Source of the DNA: CAZGUH01 sp964529005
GTDB lineage: Bacteria; Actinomycetota; Acidimicrobiia; Acidimicrobiales; Ilumatobacteraceae
Assembly: GCA_964529005.1 (NCBI GenBank)
Contig: CAZGUH010000018.1
Location: forward strand, 1-64,000
Direction: 5' to 3'
DNA length: 64,000 nt
Shown: positions 43,414 through 52,009 of the stretch, piece after piece
How the letters are laid out: each line of letters opens with the position of its first letter
How positions within the stretch are numbered: position 1 is the first letter of the stretch
The notes under the pieces: generated by a model
Seen by the model: only the letters and a program-made list of their open reading frames with translations
What the model was told of the DNA's origin: nothing
The model's database searches: none
Position numbers and translations under genes: made by a program

Positions 43414-44317
43414 GACAGCCGGCCCGGCGACCGTCGCGGTCGTGGGCGTCGGCGCCATCGGCGGCTACGTCGCCGGCGCGCTCTCCGAGGCCGGCCACCG
43501 GCTCGTGCTGTGCAGCCGGCGCCCGTTCGACCGGCTCGTGGTCGAGACCGCCAGCGGGACGATCGTCGTCGACCAGCCCCCCGCCCTCGAGCCTGCCGAG
43601 GTAGGGTCGGAGGTCGGGCAGGTGGACTGGATCGTCGTCGCCACCAAGGCCCACGACACCGCCGCCGCGGCGGCATGGCTCGACAGGCTGCGCGGGCCCG
43701 GCACCGTCGCCGTGGTGACGCTGCAGAACGGGCTCGACCCTGCCGGCGCGCTCGCGCCGCTGGCGGCGCCGACGAGGGTGGTGCCGACGATCGTGCTCTG
43801 TGGCGCGGAGTCCCCGGCGCCCGGCCGGGTCGTGCACCACGAGTCGTCGCGCCTGCTCGTGCCAGCCGCCGAGGCGTCCCTCGTCGAGCCGCTGTTCCGT
43901 GGATCGCGCGTCGAGATCACCGCCGAAGCGGACTTCGACGCCGCGGTGTGGGCCAAGCTGGTGCTGAACTCGGTCGCCAACCCGATCGCCGGGTTGACCG
44001 GGCGGCGGCTGGAGGTGTTCCGTGATCCGGACGTCGCCGCCCTGGCCCTCGCCGTCGCCGAAGAGGGGCTGGCGGTGGCGCGGGCGTGCGGGGTCGAGCC
44101 CGCGATGAGCGCGCAGGAGATCGTCGACATCCTGCGCAGCGCCGACCCGGCGATGGGCAACTCGACCCTCTACGACCGTCTCGCCGGCCGGCGCACCGAG
44201 TGCGGGGCGATCAACGGGGCGATCGTGCGCGCCGGGCGCGACGCGGGCGTGCCGACGCCGTGCAACTCGACCCTGTTGACATTGCTCGAAGCCCAGGGGG
44301 CGCCGAACACGGCATGA
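43397..44317 (+). CDS. Ketopantoate reductase (PanE/ApbA) family protein
   Basis: A 306-residue NADP-dependent 2-ketoacid reductase-like protein. It has the N-terminal dinucleotide fold VAVVGVGAIGGYVAG, the catalytic Lys in VWAKLVLNSVANP, and the substrate-binding STLYDRLAGRRTECGAINGAI with its Glu. True PanE makes pantoate, but catabolic clusters often contain paralogues acting on other 2-keto or beta-keto acids, and the context favours one of those. The GTG at 43397 precedes the Rossmann motif by about 12 residues and lies within the end of HyuB. Confidence 0.85.
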   Translation: MPPPAETAGPATVAVVGVGAIGGYVAGALSEAGHRLVLCSRRPFDRLVVETASGTIVVDQPPALEPAEVGSEVGQVDWIVVATKAHDTAAAAAWLDRLRGPGTVAVVTLQNGLDPAGALAPLAAPTRVVPTIVLCGAESPAPGRVVHHESSRLLVPAAEASLVEPLFRGSRVEITAEADFDAAVWAKLVLNSVANPIAGLTGRRLEVFRDPDVAALALAVAEEGLAVARACGVEPAMSAQEIVDILRSADPAMGNSTLYDRLAGRRTECGAINGAIVRAGRDAGVPTPCNSTLLTLLEAQGAPNTA

Positions 44318-44333
44318 GCGACCGGCTGGTTGC

Positions 44334-44339
44334 TACGCT
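44334..44339 (+). promoter_or_regulatory. Possible -10 box of a leaderless TetR transcript
   Basis: TACGCT ends seven bases before the ATG at 44347, matching the spacing seen for other apparently leaderless genes in this window. It lies inside the longer open frame that begins with ATGA at 44314. No clear -35 or Shine-Dalgarno is visible. Confidence 0.4.
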
Positions 44340-44346
44340 GCCGCCG

Positions 44347-44967
44347 ATGGCCAGCCGCAAGGAAGAGATCGTGAGGATCGCCGGCGAGCTGTTCGCCGCG
44401 CGCGGATACGTCAGCACGACGGTCCGCGAGATCGGGGAGCGGGCGGGAATTCTCTCGGGAAGCTTGTATCACCACTTCGAGTCCAAAGAGGCGATCGCCG
44501 ACCACATCCTGACCGGGTACTACACCGGGATGGACGAGAAGTTCCATGCCGTGGTGGCGACGAGCAAGGACCCCGCCGACGCGCTGGCGGGCATCATCCG
44601 CGAGGCCTACCGCGGCATCGCGGAGCAGCCCAACGCCGTGGCGCTGATCGCCAACAGCGGCGACCACCTCATGGCGAGCGGGCGGTTCCCGCACATCGTC
44701 AAGCTCAACGAAGAACTCGAGCGCATCTGGCTCGCCGTCCTGCGTGACGGCATCAAGAGGAAGGTGTTCCGCGAGACGATCGATCCGCGGTTGATCCACA
44801 TCTTCATCCGTGACGCGCTGTGGGTCACCATCCGCTGGTGGCGGCCCGACGGCAAGTACAGCATCGACGAGGTCGCCGATCGCTACATCGACATGCTGCT
44901 CGGTGGCATCCTGAGCGGCCCCGCGGCGGCGAGCCGCAAGCGAGCGGCGGCGCGCAAGAAGTCCTGA
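44347..44967 (+). CDS. TetR family transcriptional regulator, KstR2-like
   Basis: A 206-residue TetR protein. The HTH (about residues 8-50) reads FAARGYVSTTVREIGERAG then ILSGSLYHHFESKEAI; ILSGSLYHHF with the preceding Thr-Val-Arg is, as I recall it, the recognition segment of mycobacterial KstR2. The C-terminal FIRDALWVTIRWWRPDGK block also fits that group. The ATG at 44347 gives the short N-terminus typical of the group; an in-frame ATG at 44314 overlaps the PanE stop and is an alternative. A lysine/arginine-rich tail ends the protein. It is a candidate for binding the CAAGCGCTTG-type sites. Confidence 0.88.
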   Translation: MASRKEEIVRIAGELFAARGYVSTTVREIGERAGILSGSLYHHFESKEAIADHILTGYYTGMDEKFHAVVATSKDPADALAGIIREAYRGIAEQPNAVALIANSGDHLMASGRFPHIVKLNEELERIWLAVLRDGIKRKVFRETIDPRLIHIFIRDALWVTIRWWRPDGKYSIDEVADRYIDMLLGGILSGPAAASRKRAAARKKS

Positions 44968-44973
44968 GCGCCC

Positions 44974-45978
44974 TCAGCCGGCTGGGGCCGGCGAGATCCG
45001 CCGGATGATCTCTCCCCGGCGCAACGCTGCCAGCACCTCGACCACCTGGGTGAAGTGATCGCGGTACGACCGCGCCGTGACGTAGCCGATGTGCGGCGTC
45101 AGCACCGTGTGCGGCGTCCGCAGCAGCGGGTGATCGCGCGGCAACGGCTCCTCGTCGAACACGTCGAGGCCCGCCCCGCCGATCGAGCCGGTGGTCAGCG
45201 CGTCGACCAGCGCCGCCTGGTCGACGATCGGCCCCCGTGACGTGTTGATCAGCAGCGCAGTCGGTTTCATCAAGCGGAGCTCGTCGGCGGAGATGTACCC
45301 ACGGGAGCGGTCGCTGAGCTTGAGGTGCACCGTGACCACGTCGGCGGTGGAGAAGAACGTGTCGTGGTCGAGCCGCTCGATGCCGACCTCGGCCGCGCGC
45401 TCGTCGGTGAGGTTCCGGCTCCACGCCACGACGCGCATCCCGAACGCGCGCGCCACCGGCGCCATCAGCGGGCCGATGTTGCCGAGGCCGACGATGCCGA
45501 GCACCGCCCCGGCGAGGTCGACGCCCACGCTGCGCTGCCATGCTCCGGCCCTCACGCCCGCCTCCTCGGCGGGCAGGTCGCGGGCGCAGGCGAGGATCAG
45601 CGCCCATGTGAGCTCGACGGTCGCCGGTACGCCCGACCACCCGTCGGTCCCGCACACCGTGATCCCGCAGTCGTGCGCGGCCTCGACGTCGATCGCCGCG
45701 TTGACCATCCCCTTGGTGACGATCACCTTCACGTCGTCGAGACGCTCGAGCAGCGCGCGGGGGAACGGCGTGCGCTCACGCATCGCGACGACGACGTCGT
45801 AGCCCGCGAGCCGCTGCACGAGCTGGTCCGCGCTCGGCACGTGATCGTGGAAGTAGGTGATGGCCACGTCGGGGCCGAGCGCGGACCAGTCGGCCATCCG
45901 GGCGGCGACGCGCTGGTAGTCGTCGAGGACCGCGACGCGCAGCGCGGGCCCGCCGGTGGGGGCTGAGGAGGGGGTCAC
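44974..45978 (-). CDS. D-2-hydroxyacid dehydrogenase family protein
   Basis: A 334-residue NAD-dependent dehydrogenase: RVAVLDDYQRVA start, Rossmann motif GIVGLGNIGPLM (about 155), NTSRGPIVDQAALVDAL (catalytic Arg upstream), DVFDEEPLP and the catalytic His in LTPHIGYVT. It reduces 2-ketoacids or oxidises D-2-hydroxyacids. It starts at GTG, seven bases after the VOC gene in the same direction, and is the last gene of the long minus-strand operon that begins with the lipoprotein at 54050. It converges with the KstR2-like TetR gene. Confidence 0.88.
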   Translation of the reverse strand: MTPSSAPTGGPALRVAVLDDYQRVAARMADWSALGPDVAITYFHDHVPSADQLVQRLAGYDVVVAMRERTPFPRALLERLDDVKVIVTKGMVNAAIDVEAAHDCGITVCGTDGWSGVPATVELTWALILACARDLPAEEAGVRAGAWQRSVGVDLAGAVLGIVGLGNIGPLMAPVARAFGMRVVAWSRNLTDERAAEVGIERLDHDTFFSTADVVTVHLKLSDRSRGYISADELRLMKPTALLINTSRGPIVDQAALVDALTTGSIGGAGLDVFDEEPLPRDHPLLRTPHTVLTPHIGYVTARSYRDHFTQVVEVLAALRRGEIIRRISPAPAG

Positions 45979-45984
45979 GCCCCG

Positions 45985-46533
45985 TCAGACCCCGATCTGC
46001 GACGTGTTCACGTGGAGCTTGTCCAGGTGGGCCTGGTAACGCCAGCCCATGTCGGCGAACTCGATCCGGATCGCGCCCGGTTTGGACATGTACGCGAAGT
46101 TCTCGTACGACCCGCGTTCGTCGACGAACGTCAGGTCGATCTCCCATCCACGCGCTTGCATCGCCCGGATGTCGCCCTCGACATCGGTCGACCAGAAGCC
46201 GAGGTGGTGCACCTCCATGATCCTTCGGGTCTCCCAGATCGACCCCGGTGAGCCCTGGAGCAGCTCGATCGAGAACGGCTCGAGCTGCGAATGGGCCACC
46301 GCGCAGGAGTGGACGACGGTGCGCTCGCCGTCGAAGAGATGGACGTCGTTCTGATCGACGATGTCGGTCCACTCGCAGCCGAACAACTCGCCCAGCGCAT
46401 CGCGGGCGCGGGGCGCGTCGCTGGTGGCGATCCCGAGGTGGTACGGAATGCGGCCCAGCTCGGGCATGCCGTGCGCATGCCCCTGGGCCGACAGCAGTTC
46501 GGCGACGTCGATCATCGGGGCTCCCGCGCTCAC
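45985..46533 (-). CDS. VOC family protein
   Basis: A 182-residue VOC-fold protein: IPYHLGIATSDAPRARDAL in the first module, SIELLQGSPGSIW, then VHHLGFWSTDVEGDI in the second and IRIEFADMG. The His/Glu pattern fits divalent-metal binding. It resembles the VOC at 20753 (same PYHLG, ELxQG and HHxxxWS blocks). Its start overlaps the stop of the DPHYHY gene (GTGA, 46530-46533); a second Met at 46515 is possible. Confidence 0.83.
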   Translation of the reverse strand: MSAGAPMIDVAELLSAQGHAHGMPELGRIPYHLGIATSDAPRARDALGELFGCEWTDIVDQNDVHLFDGERTVVHSCAVAHSQLEPFSIELLQGSPGSIWETRRIMEVHHLGFWSTDVEGDIRAMQARGWEIDLTFVDERGSYENFAYMSKPGAIRIEFADMGWRYQAHLDKLHVNTSQIGV

Positions 46534-47045
46534 GCCGGCTGGAGGCGGATGCGCTCGTTCGCCGCCTGCCGGAGCGTCGGCACGATGGCGTCGATCGCCG
46601 ACTGGTCCACCTGCTCGGCAAGGTCAGTGGCGCCGATGAAGCGCAGCATGTCGGGGAGGCGCCCGGCGAAGCAGCGGAACACCCACTCGAGCATGTCGCC
46701 CGACGCGTTGCGGTCGTACGGGACCACGATGTTGTACTCGCCGGGGGCGATGTAGTGGTAGTGCGGGTCGTCGGCGAAGACGTCGAAGCGGATGTACTCG
46801 GTCCGGTCGCTGGCGCACACGTGGAACGACACGCCTTCGTCGTCGATGGACTCCGGGCGCGCCGCGCCGATGATGTCGGCCGTGCGGTCGTCCGCGTTGT
46901 AGGTGGTGTCGAGGATCTGGTCGGTCAGATGCCGGTACTCGAGCCCGATCGACACCGGTCCGGCGTCGTAGTACGTCGTGTTCTCGGCGATCGGCGGGAT
47001 CGGGTTGACGTCGTAGCGCTGGCCGACAGGAAGCGCGTTGGTCAT
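46530..47045 (-). CDS. Conserved protein of unknown function with DPHYHY signature (paralogue)
   Basis: A 171-residue soluble protein paralogous to the product of 65-595, sharing LPVGQR, TTYYDAGP, GLEYRHLTD, DPHYHYIAP and EYNIVVPYD. AAGGAGA lies nine bases before the ATG at 47045, which overlaps the CaiB stop. It is embedded in the ten-gene operon between CaiB and VOC genes, downstream of an SsuABC-type transporter. The repeated association with CoA-transferase and uptake genes suggests a catabolic function, unknown to me. Confidence 0.75.
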   Translation of the reverse strand: MTNALPVGQRYDVNPIPPIAENTTYYDAGPVSIGLEYRHLTDQILDTTYNADDRTADIIGAARPESIDDEGVSFHVCASDRTEYIRFDVFADDPHYHYIAPGEYNIVVPYDRNASGDMLEWVFRCFAGRLPDMLRFIGATDLAEQVDQSAIDAIVPTLRQAANERIRLQPA

Positions 47046-48295
47046 GTGATGTTCTCCTTCTGGGGTGGATGAGGTGGTTCGTCGGACAGCACGATGCCGT
47101 CCGTGGTGAGCCGGTCGATCTCGATGTCGGAGTACCCGCATTCGCGCAGCAGCAGGCGGGTGTCGCTGCCCAGGGCGGGCGCTCGCCCGCGGATTCCGGC
47201 GACGCCGTCGGACCTGATCGGCGTGTTGACCAAGGTCAGGGTGGCGTCGCCGTAGTCGACGTCCGAGAACACGCCCCGCTCGGCGAGTTGGTCGTCGCGC
47301 AGCATCTCGGCGGTGTCGTGCACCGGGCCGCAGGGAATCCCCGCGGCGCGCAGCCGGCAGATCCACTCGTCGCGCCCCGCGCGGCCGAACGCGTCGCCGA
47401 GCGCGGCAGCGAGCGGCTCGCGGTTGCGGAAGCGGGTGTACTCGTCGGCAAAGCGGGGGTCGTCGCGCAACGCGCCGACGCCGACCACGTCGCAGAACGT
47501 GTCCCACAGCCGCTCGCCGGCGGCGACGGTGATCCAGCGCCCATCTCCGCAGACGAACGCCTGGTACGGGGCGACGAGCCGGTGCGCCGTGCCGAGCGGC
47601 CCGGGGATCTCGCCGGTCATCTGGTACTCGGCGACCTCCCACATCGACCAGGCGGCGACGGTGTCGGCGAGGCTGACGTCGACGTGCGCGCCATGGCCGG
47701 TGCGTTGCCGTCGGGCGAGGGCGGCGAGGATGCCGATCACCGCATACATCGCGGACCCGATGTCGCCCACCGGATAGCCGGCCTTGGCCGGCTCGCCTCC
47801 CGGCTGCCCCGTCACGCTCATCAGCCCGCTGAAGCCCTGCACGATCAGGTCGGTCGCCTTGGCGTCGCGCAGCGGCCCGGTCTGACCGAACCCGGAGATC
47901 GAGCAGTACACGAGGTGCGGATGCACGGCGCGCAGCGACGCGGCGTCGAGCCCGTACTTGGCGAGCACCCCGGGCGTGAAGTTCTCCACCGCGACGTCGC
48001 AGGAGGCGGCCAGGCGGCGCACCGCGTCGGCGCCCTCGGCACGGCGGAAGTCGACAGCGAGGCAGCGCTTGTCGCGGTTGACCATCTCGAACGGCAGTGC
48101 GACGCCGGTGTCGCTCGCCCGGCGCCGTCGGTTGGCGTCGCCGTCGGTGCGCTCCACCTTGATCACCTCGGCCCCGAGGTCGGACAGGATCGCCGTGCAC
48201 AGGGGGCCAGCCATCGCGTGCGTCAGGTCGAGCACACGCACGCCGGCGAGGAACGGGTCGGCGGCCGGACGGGCGGGGGCGGGCGACGGGCTCAT
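47042..48295 (-). CDS. CaiB/BaiF family CoA-transferase
   Basis: A 417-residue family III CoA-transferase: FLAGVRVLDLTHAMAGPL, LGAEVIKVERTDGD, CSISGFGQTGP, and KATDLIVQGFSGLMSVTG with the catalytic Asp. It is a close paralogue of the CaiB gene immediately upstream, overlapping it by four bases (48292-48295). Tandem CaiB genes occur in two-subunit transferases such as succinyl-CoA:malate CoA-transferase, so a heteromer is possible. Its stop overlaps the DPHYHY gene start. Confidence 0.9.
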   Translation of the reverse strand: MSPSPAPARPAADPFLAGVRVLDLTHAMAGPLCTAILSDLGAEVIKVERTDGDANRRRRASDTGVALPFEMVNRDKRCLAVDFRRAEGADAVRRLAASCDVAVENFTPGVLAKYGLDAASLRAVHPHLVYCSISGFGQTGPLRDAKATDLIVQGFSGLMSVTGQPGGEPAKAGYPVGDIGSAMYAVIGILAALARRQRTGHGAHVDVSLADTVAAWSMWEVAEYQMTGEIPGPLGTAHRLVAPYQAFVCGDGRWITVAAGERLWDTFCDVVGVGALRDDPRFADEYTRFRNREPLAAALGDAFGRAGRDEWICRLRAAGIPCGPVHDTAEMLRDDQLAERGVFSDVDYGDATLTLVNTPIRSDGVAGIRGRAPALGSDTRLLLRECGYSDIEIDRLTTDGIVLSDEPPHPPQKENIT

Positions 48296-49500
48296 CGCGG
48301 CGCGCTCCCGAGGAGCACCGTGCCGGCTGTGACCAAGCTCGCGATCGCGTCGCCGTCGTAGCCGAACTCGTCGAGGATCGCCGCGCTGTGCTCGCCGAGG
48401 CCGGGCGCCCGCGCGATCGCGCCGGGCGCGCCGTCGCTCTTGATCGCCGTGTTGACGACCTGCACGCTGGCCGGCGCGTCGCCCACCTCGACGAACATGT
48501 GGCGGGCGCGCAGCTGCGCGTCGCCGGTGAGCTCGCCGACGTCGTGCACCGGACCACACGCCAACCCGGCGGCGCGCAGCTCGTCGATCCACTCGTCGCG
48601 CGGCCGGCTTCCGAGGGCCCGTTCGAGCTGCATGGCGAGCTCGCCGATGTTGTCGAACCGCCCGCGCTCGGTCGCGTAGCGCTCGTCACCGGCGAGGTCG
48701 TCGCGGCCGACCACGCGGCACAGCGCTCGCCAGGCGCCGTCCTCGGCCGCGGCCACCGTCAGCCACCTGCCGTCGCCGGCACGCAGCGCCTGATAGGGGG
48801 CGAGCCCGGGGCTGCATGTTCCGAGCGGGCCGGGCACGTGGCCGGTCGTCGCGAACTGGGCGAACTCCCACAGGCTCCATGAGACCAGGGTGTCGACGAG
48901 CGACACGTCGACGTACGCGCCAGCGCCCGTCTGTGCTCGCCGGCGCAGCGCGGCGAGCACACCGATCGCGGCGTACATGCCGGCGCCGACGTCGGCGGCC
49001 GGATATCCGGCTTTCACCAGCTCCCCGGCGGCCGTGCCGGTGACCGACATCATCCCGGAATAGCCCTGCGCGATCAGGTCGGATCCCTTCGCGCCCGACA
49101 GCGGCCCGTCCTGGCCGAAGCCGGAGATGGAGCAGTAGACCAGCCCAGGGTGATCCGCGTGCAGCGACTCGTGATCGAGCCCGTGGCGGCGCAACGTGCC
49201 CGGGGTGAAGTTCTCCAAGAACACGTCGCAGCCTGCCGCGAGCCGCCGCACGAGGTCGGACCCGCCGGGCCGCTTGACGTCGATCGCGATGCAGCGCTTG
49301 TTCCGGTGGATCACCTCGAACGGGATCGAGGCCTCGCCCGCGCCGCCGCGCCGGCGGTTGGGGTCGCCTTCGGGCCGCTCGACCTTGATCACGTCGGCGC
49401 CGAGGTCGGACAGGATCGTGGCGCAGAAGGGCCCGGCCAAGGCATGCGTCATGTCGAGCACGCGGATGCCCGCGAGGAACGGTGTCGCGCCCGGCGCCAC
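48292..49500 (-). CDS. CaiB/BaiF family CoA-transferase
   Basis: A 402-residue family III CoA-transferase: FLAGIRVLDMTHALAGPF, LGADVIKVERPEGD, CSISGFGQDGP, and GSDLIAQGYSGMMSVTG with the catalytic Asp. The GTG at 49500 was chosen because GGAGGAG lies eight bases upstream and the family start follows directly. It begins one base after the crotonase stop and overlaps the paralogous CaiB gene downstream. Confidence 0.9.
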   Translation of the reverse strand: MAPGATPFLAGIRVLDMTHALAGPFCATILSDLGADVIKVERPEGDPNRRRGGAGEASIPFEVIHRNKRCIAIDVKRPGGSDLVRRLAAGCDVFLENFTPGTLRRHGLDHESLHADHPGLVYCSISGFGQDGPLSGAKGSDLIAQGYSGMMSVTGTAAGELVKAGYPAADVGAGMYAAIGVLAALRRRAQTGAGAYVDVSLVDTLVSWSLWEFAQFATTGHVPGPLGTCSPGLAPYQALRAGDGRWLTVAAAEDGAWRALCRVVGRDDLAGDERYATERGRFDNIGELAMQLERALGSRPRDEWIDELRAAGLACGPVHDVGELTGDAQLRARHMFVEVGDAPASVQVVNTAIKSDGAPGAIARAPGLGEHSAAILDEFGYDGDAIASLVTAGTVLLGSAPR

Positions 49501-49501
49501 G

Positions 49502-50293
49502 TCACACTCCTCCGAAGCTCGGCCGGCGGCGCTCGCGCACCGCGGCGACCGCCTCCTGGTAGTCGGCGCTGGACAACACGGCCTGGAGCGCAGCGTCGAC
49601 GTCGTCGCGCGGGCGGCGCGGCGCGTGGGCGCGCACGGCGGTCTTCGTGTAGCGCGCCACCAGCGGCGCGCTGGCGGCGAGCCGCTCGGTGATCCGCTCC
49701 ACGGTGGCGTCGAGGTCGGCGATCGCGGCGACGTGCTGCACGAGCCCCCACGCCGCCGCTGCGGGCGCGTCGACCCGCTCGCCGGAGAGCGCGAGCCACA
49801 TCGCGCCCGGCACACCGACGACCTCGACGAGGCGCTCGAGGTTGTCGGGCGGGTAGACGAGGCCGAGCGCGGCCGCGGGGAGCCCGAAGCTCGCCCGGTC
49901 GGACGCGATCCGCAGGTCGCACTCGAGCGCCAGCGACAGGCCACCGCCGATCGCCGGGCCGTCGATGACGGCCACCGTGGGCATCGGCAGCGCCCGCAGC
50001 GCGGCGACCAGGTGGGCGCCGGCCTCCGTGCCGCTGCCGTCGCCCACGGCGTCGGCGCCGTCCCCGCCGAGATCGAAGCCCGTGCAGAACTTTCCCCGGT
50101 GAGAACTCGACACGACCACCGTGCGGGCGCCGTCGACCTCGGCGCCGGTCAGCGCAGCGGTCAGCCGTTCGATCGTCGCCGGCGTCAGCGCGTTGCCGCG
50201 CGCCGGGCGATCGAGCTTCAGCTCGAGCACGGCGCCGCTGCGCTCGACGCGGACGCCCGTCGCCGTCATCGCCTCAACCATCGAGGCCTTCAC
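49502..50293 (-). CDS. Enoyl-CoA hydratase/isomerase (crotonase) family protein lacking both usual Glu residues
   Basis: A 263-residue crotonase-fold protein. The oxyanion-hole segments are present: GKFCTGFDLGGDG and GPAIGGGLSLALECDL. The two Glu residues of classical hydratases appear to be replaced, GGGLSL for GGGCEL and FGLPAAALGL for FGxPEVxLG. Water addition is therefore doubtful; an isomerase, hydrolase, lyase or thioesterase role is possible. It overlaps the permease gene stop (ATGA) and is followed by two CaiB genes. Confidence 0.86.
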   Translation of the reverse strand: MKASMVEAMTATGVRVERSGAVLELKLDRPARGNALTPATIERLTAALTGAEVDGARTVVVSSSHRGKFCTGFDLGGDGADAVGDGSGTEAGAHLVAALRALPMPTVAVIDGPAIGGGLSLALECDLRIASDRASFGLPAAALGLVYPPDNLERLVEVVGVPGAMWLALSGERVDAPAAAAWGLVQHVAAIADLDATVERITERLAASAPLVARYTKTAVRAHAPRRPRDDVDAALQAVLSSADYQEAVAAVRERRRPSFGGV

Positions 50294-51153
50294 TCATGCT
50301 CGAACCACGGTGAGATGCGGCGGCCGATCGCGCCGACGAGCAGCGCGAACGCGGTGCCGAGCACCGAGACGCACACGATGCCGACGTACATCGGCTCGGC
50401 CAGGTACAACGTCCACGAGTTCCAGATCAGGAAGCCGAGCCCGTCGCGGCCCTGCACGAACTCCGCGGCGATGACGGTCAGCACCGACGCCGTCGCGGCG
50501 AGCCGCAGGCCGATGAAGATCTGTGGCAGCGCGGCGGGCCACAACACGGTGCGGAAGCGCTGGAGGTTCGTGGCGTGGACGGATCGGGCGACCTCGGAGT
50601 GGCCGGGGTCGACGGCGTCGATCGCGCCCATCGTCGGGATCATCGCGATGAACACGCAGTTGAGGATGATGAGCACGATCATCGGTCGTTCCCCGAGGCC
50701 GAAGATCAACAGCAGCAACGGCAGCAGGGCCAGCTTCGGCACCGTCCACAGCGCGTACATCAGCGGCTCGAACGCGGCGCGCAGCAGCGGAATGGCGCCG
50801 AGCAGCGCGCCGAACACGATGCCGAGCCCGGAGCCGAGGGCGAAGCCGATCAACACCCGCCGGAACGTCACCACGATGTCGTCCTGGAGCTCGCCGTTGC
50901 GGACCAGGTCGACGCCGGTGTCCCAGATCGACGACGGCGCGGGGAAGAAGCGCGGGTCGATCCACCCGCGCCGTGAGCTGAGCTCCCACAGCAGCACGAG
51001 CGCGATCGGCGTCAGCCACGCCAGCGTGATCTCCAGCGCACGCTGGCGGACGCGGTAGCGGCGGGGGTTCAGCGTGCGCGCGGTCGGCGCCCGCACGACG
51101 ACGCGCGACCCGGTCGCGCGCTCGCCCGTCGGCGTGGCGGTGGTGGCGGTCAT
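50290..51153 (-). CDS. ABC transporter permease, SsuC/TauC type
   Basis: A 287-residue inner-membrane permease with a basic N-terminus, WIDPRFFPAPSSIWDTGVDL, ALWTVPKLALLPLLLL and the terminal ISPWFEHE. The coupling loop lies near HSEVARSVHATNLQRF. It is clearly paralogous to the next permease upstream (51155-52009) and to the one at 2301. Two different permease genes side by side suggest a heterodimeric pore. Confidence 0.92.
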   Translation of the reverse strand: MTATTATPTGERATGSRVVVRAPTARTLNPRRYRVRQRALEITLAWLTPIALVLLWELSSRRGWIDPRFFPAPSSIWDTGVDLVRNGELQDDIVVTFRRVLIGFALGSGLGIVFGALLGAIPLLRAAFEPLMYALWTVPKLALLPLLLLIFGLGERPMIVLIILNCVFIAMIPTMGAIDAVDPGHSEVARSVHATNLQRFRTVLWPAALPQIFIGLRLAATASVLTVIAAEFVQGRDGLGFLIWNSWTLYLAEPMYVGIVCVSVLGTAFALLVGAIGRRISPWFEHE

Positions 51154-51154
51154 C

Positions 51155-52009
51155 TCAGCGCCGCTCCTCGAACCACGGGGACAGCCGTCGCCCGATGCGG
51201 CCCACGATCAGCGTCAGGACCGTGCCGAGCACCGAGATCGCGACGATGCCGACGTACATCGGTTGCGGTCGGTAGAGCGACCACGAGTTCCAGATCAGGA
51301 AGCCGAGCCCGTCGTCGCCCTGGACGAACTCGGCGGCGACGACCGTGAGCGCGCCCGCACCGGCGGCAAGGCGCAATGCGACGAAGATCTGCGGCAACGC
51401 AGCGGGCACAACGATGGTGCGGAGCCGCTGCCACCACGACGCCTCCATCGACCGGGCGACCTCGGCGTAGGCGGGGTCGACGCCGCGCACTGCGCCGACG
51501 GTCGGGATCAGCGTGAGGAACCCGCACGAGATCGCGATCAGCACGATGATCGGCTTCTCCCCGAGGCCGAGCACCAGCAGCATCAGCGGTAGCAAGGCGA
51601 CCTTCGGAACCGTCCAGAGCGCGTAGATGATCGGCTCCAGAGCGGCCCAGGCGACGCGGGAGACGCCGAACACGACACCGAAGCCCACGCCCACGCCCGA
51701 GCCGAGGAGGAAGCCGAGCACGACGCGGCGGGAGCTGACGTAGACGTGGTGCTGAAGCTTGCCGTCGCGGACGAGGTCGACGCCGATGTCCCAGATCTCG
51801 CTCGGCGGGGGGAAGAACTGGGGGTCGAGCCATCCCGCGCGGCCGCAGATCTCCCACAGCGCCAGCAGCAGCGCCGGTGTCGTCACCGCGAGCGCGATCT
51901 CGGCGCGCCGGCGCCGGCGGCGGAAACGGCCGGGGTCGAGCGTGCGCGCGACCGGCTCGCGCACGACGTTGCGGGCGTTGCCCTGCCGGGCGAGCGTCGG
52001 CGCGGCCAT
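51155..52009 (-). CDS. ABC transporter permease, SsuC/TauC type
   Basis: A 284-residue permease: WLDPQFFPPPSEIWDIGVDL, ALWTVPKVALLPLMLL, a coupling loop YAEVARSMEASWWQRL and terminal LSPWFEERR. Its ATG shares one base with the ATPase stop (52009-52011). It is very similar along its full length to the permease encoded next, consistent with a tandem duplication. Confidence 0.92.
   Translation of the reverse strand: MAAPTLARQGNARNVVREPVARTLDPGRFRRRRRRAEIALAVTTPALLLALWEICGRAGWLDPQFFPPPSEIWDIGVDLVRDGKLQHHVYVSSRRVVLGFLLGSGVGVGFGVVFGVSRVAWAALEPIIYALWTVPKVALLPLMLLVLGLGEKPIIVLIAISCGFLTLIPTVGAVRGVDPAYAEVARSMEASWWQRLRTIVVPAALPQIFVALRLAAGAGALTVVAAEFVQGDDGLGFLIWNSWSLYRPQPMYVGIVAISVLGTVLTLIVGRIGRRLSPWFEERR

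Noticed and set aside
44321..44334. Operator-like sequence before the TetR gene at 44347
   Set aside because: Four mismatches and no symmetry; only the -10-like TACGCT nearby is worth noting.
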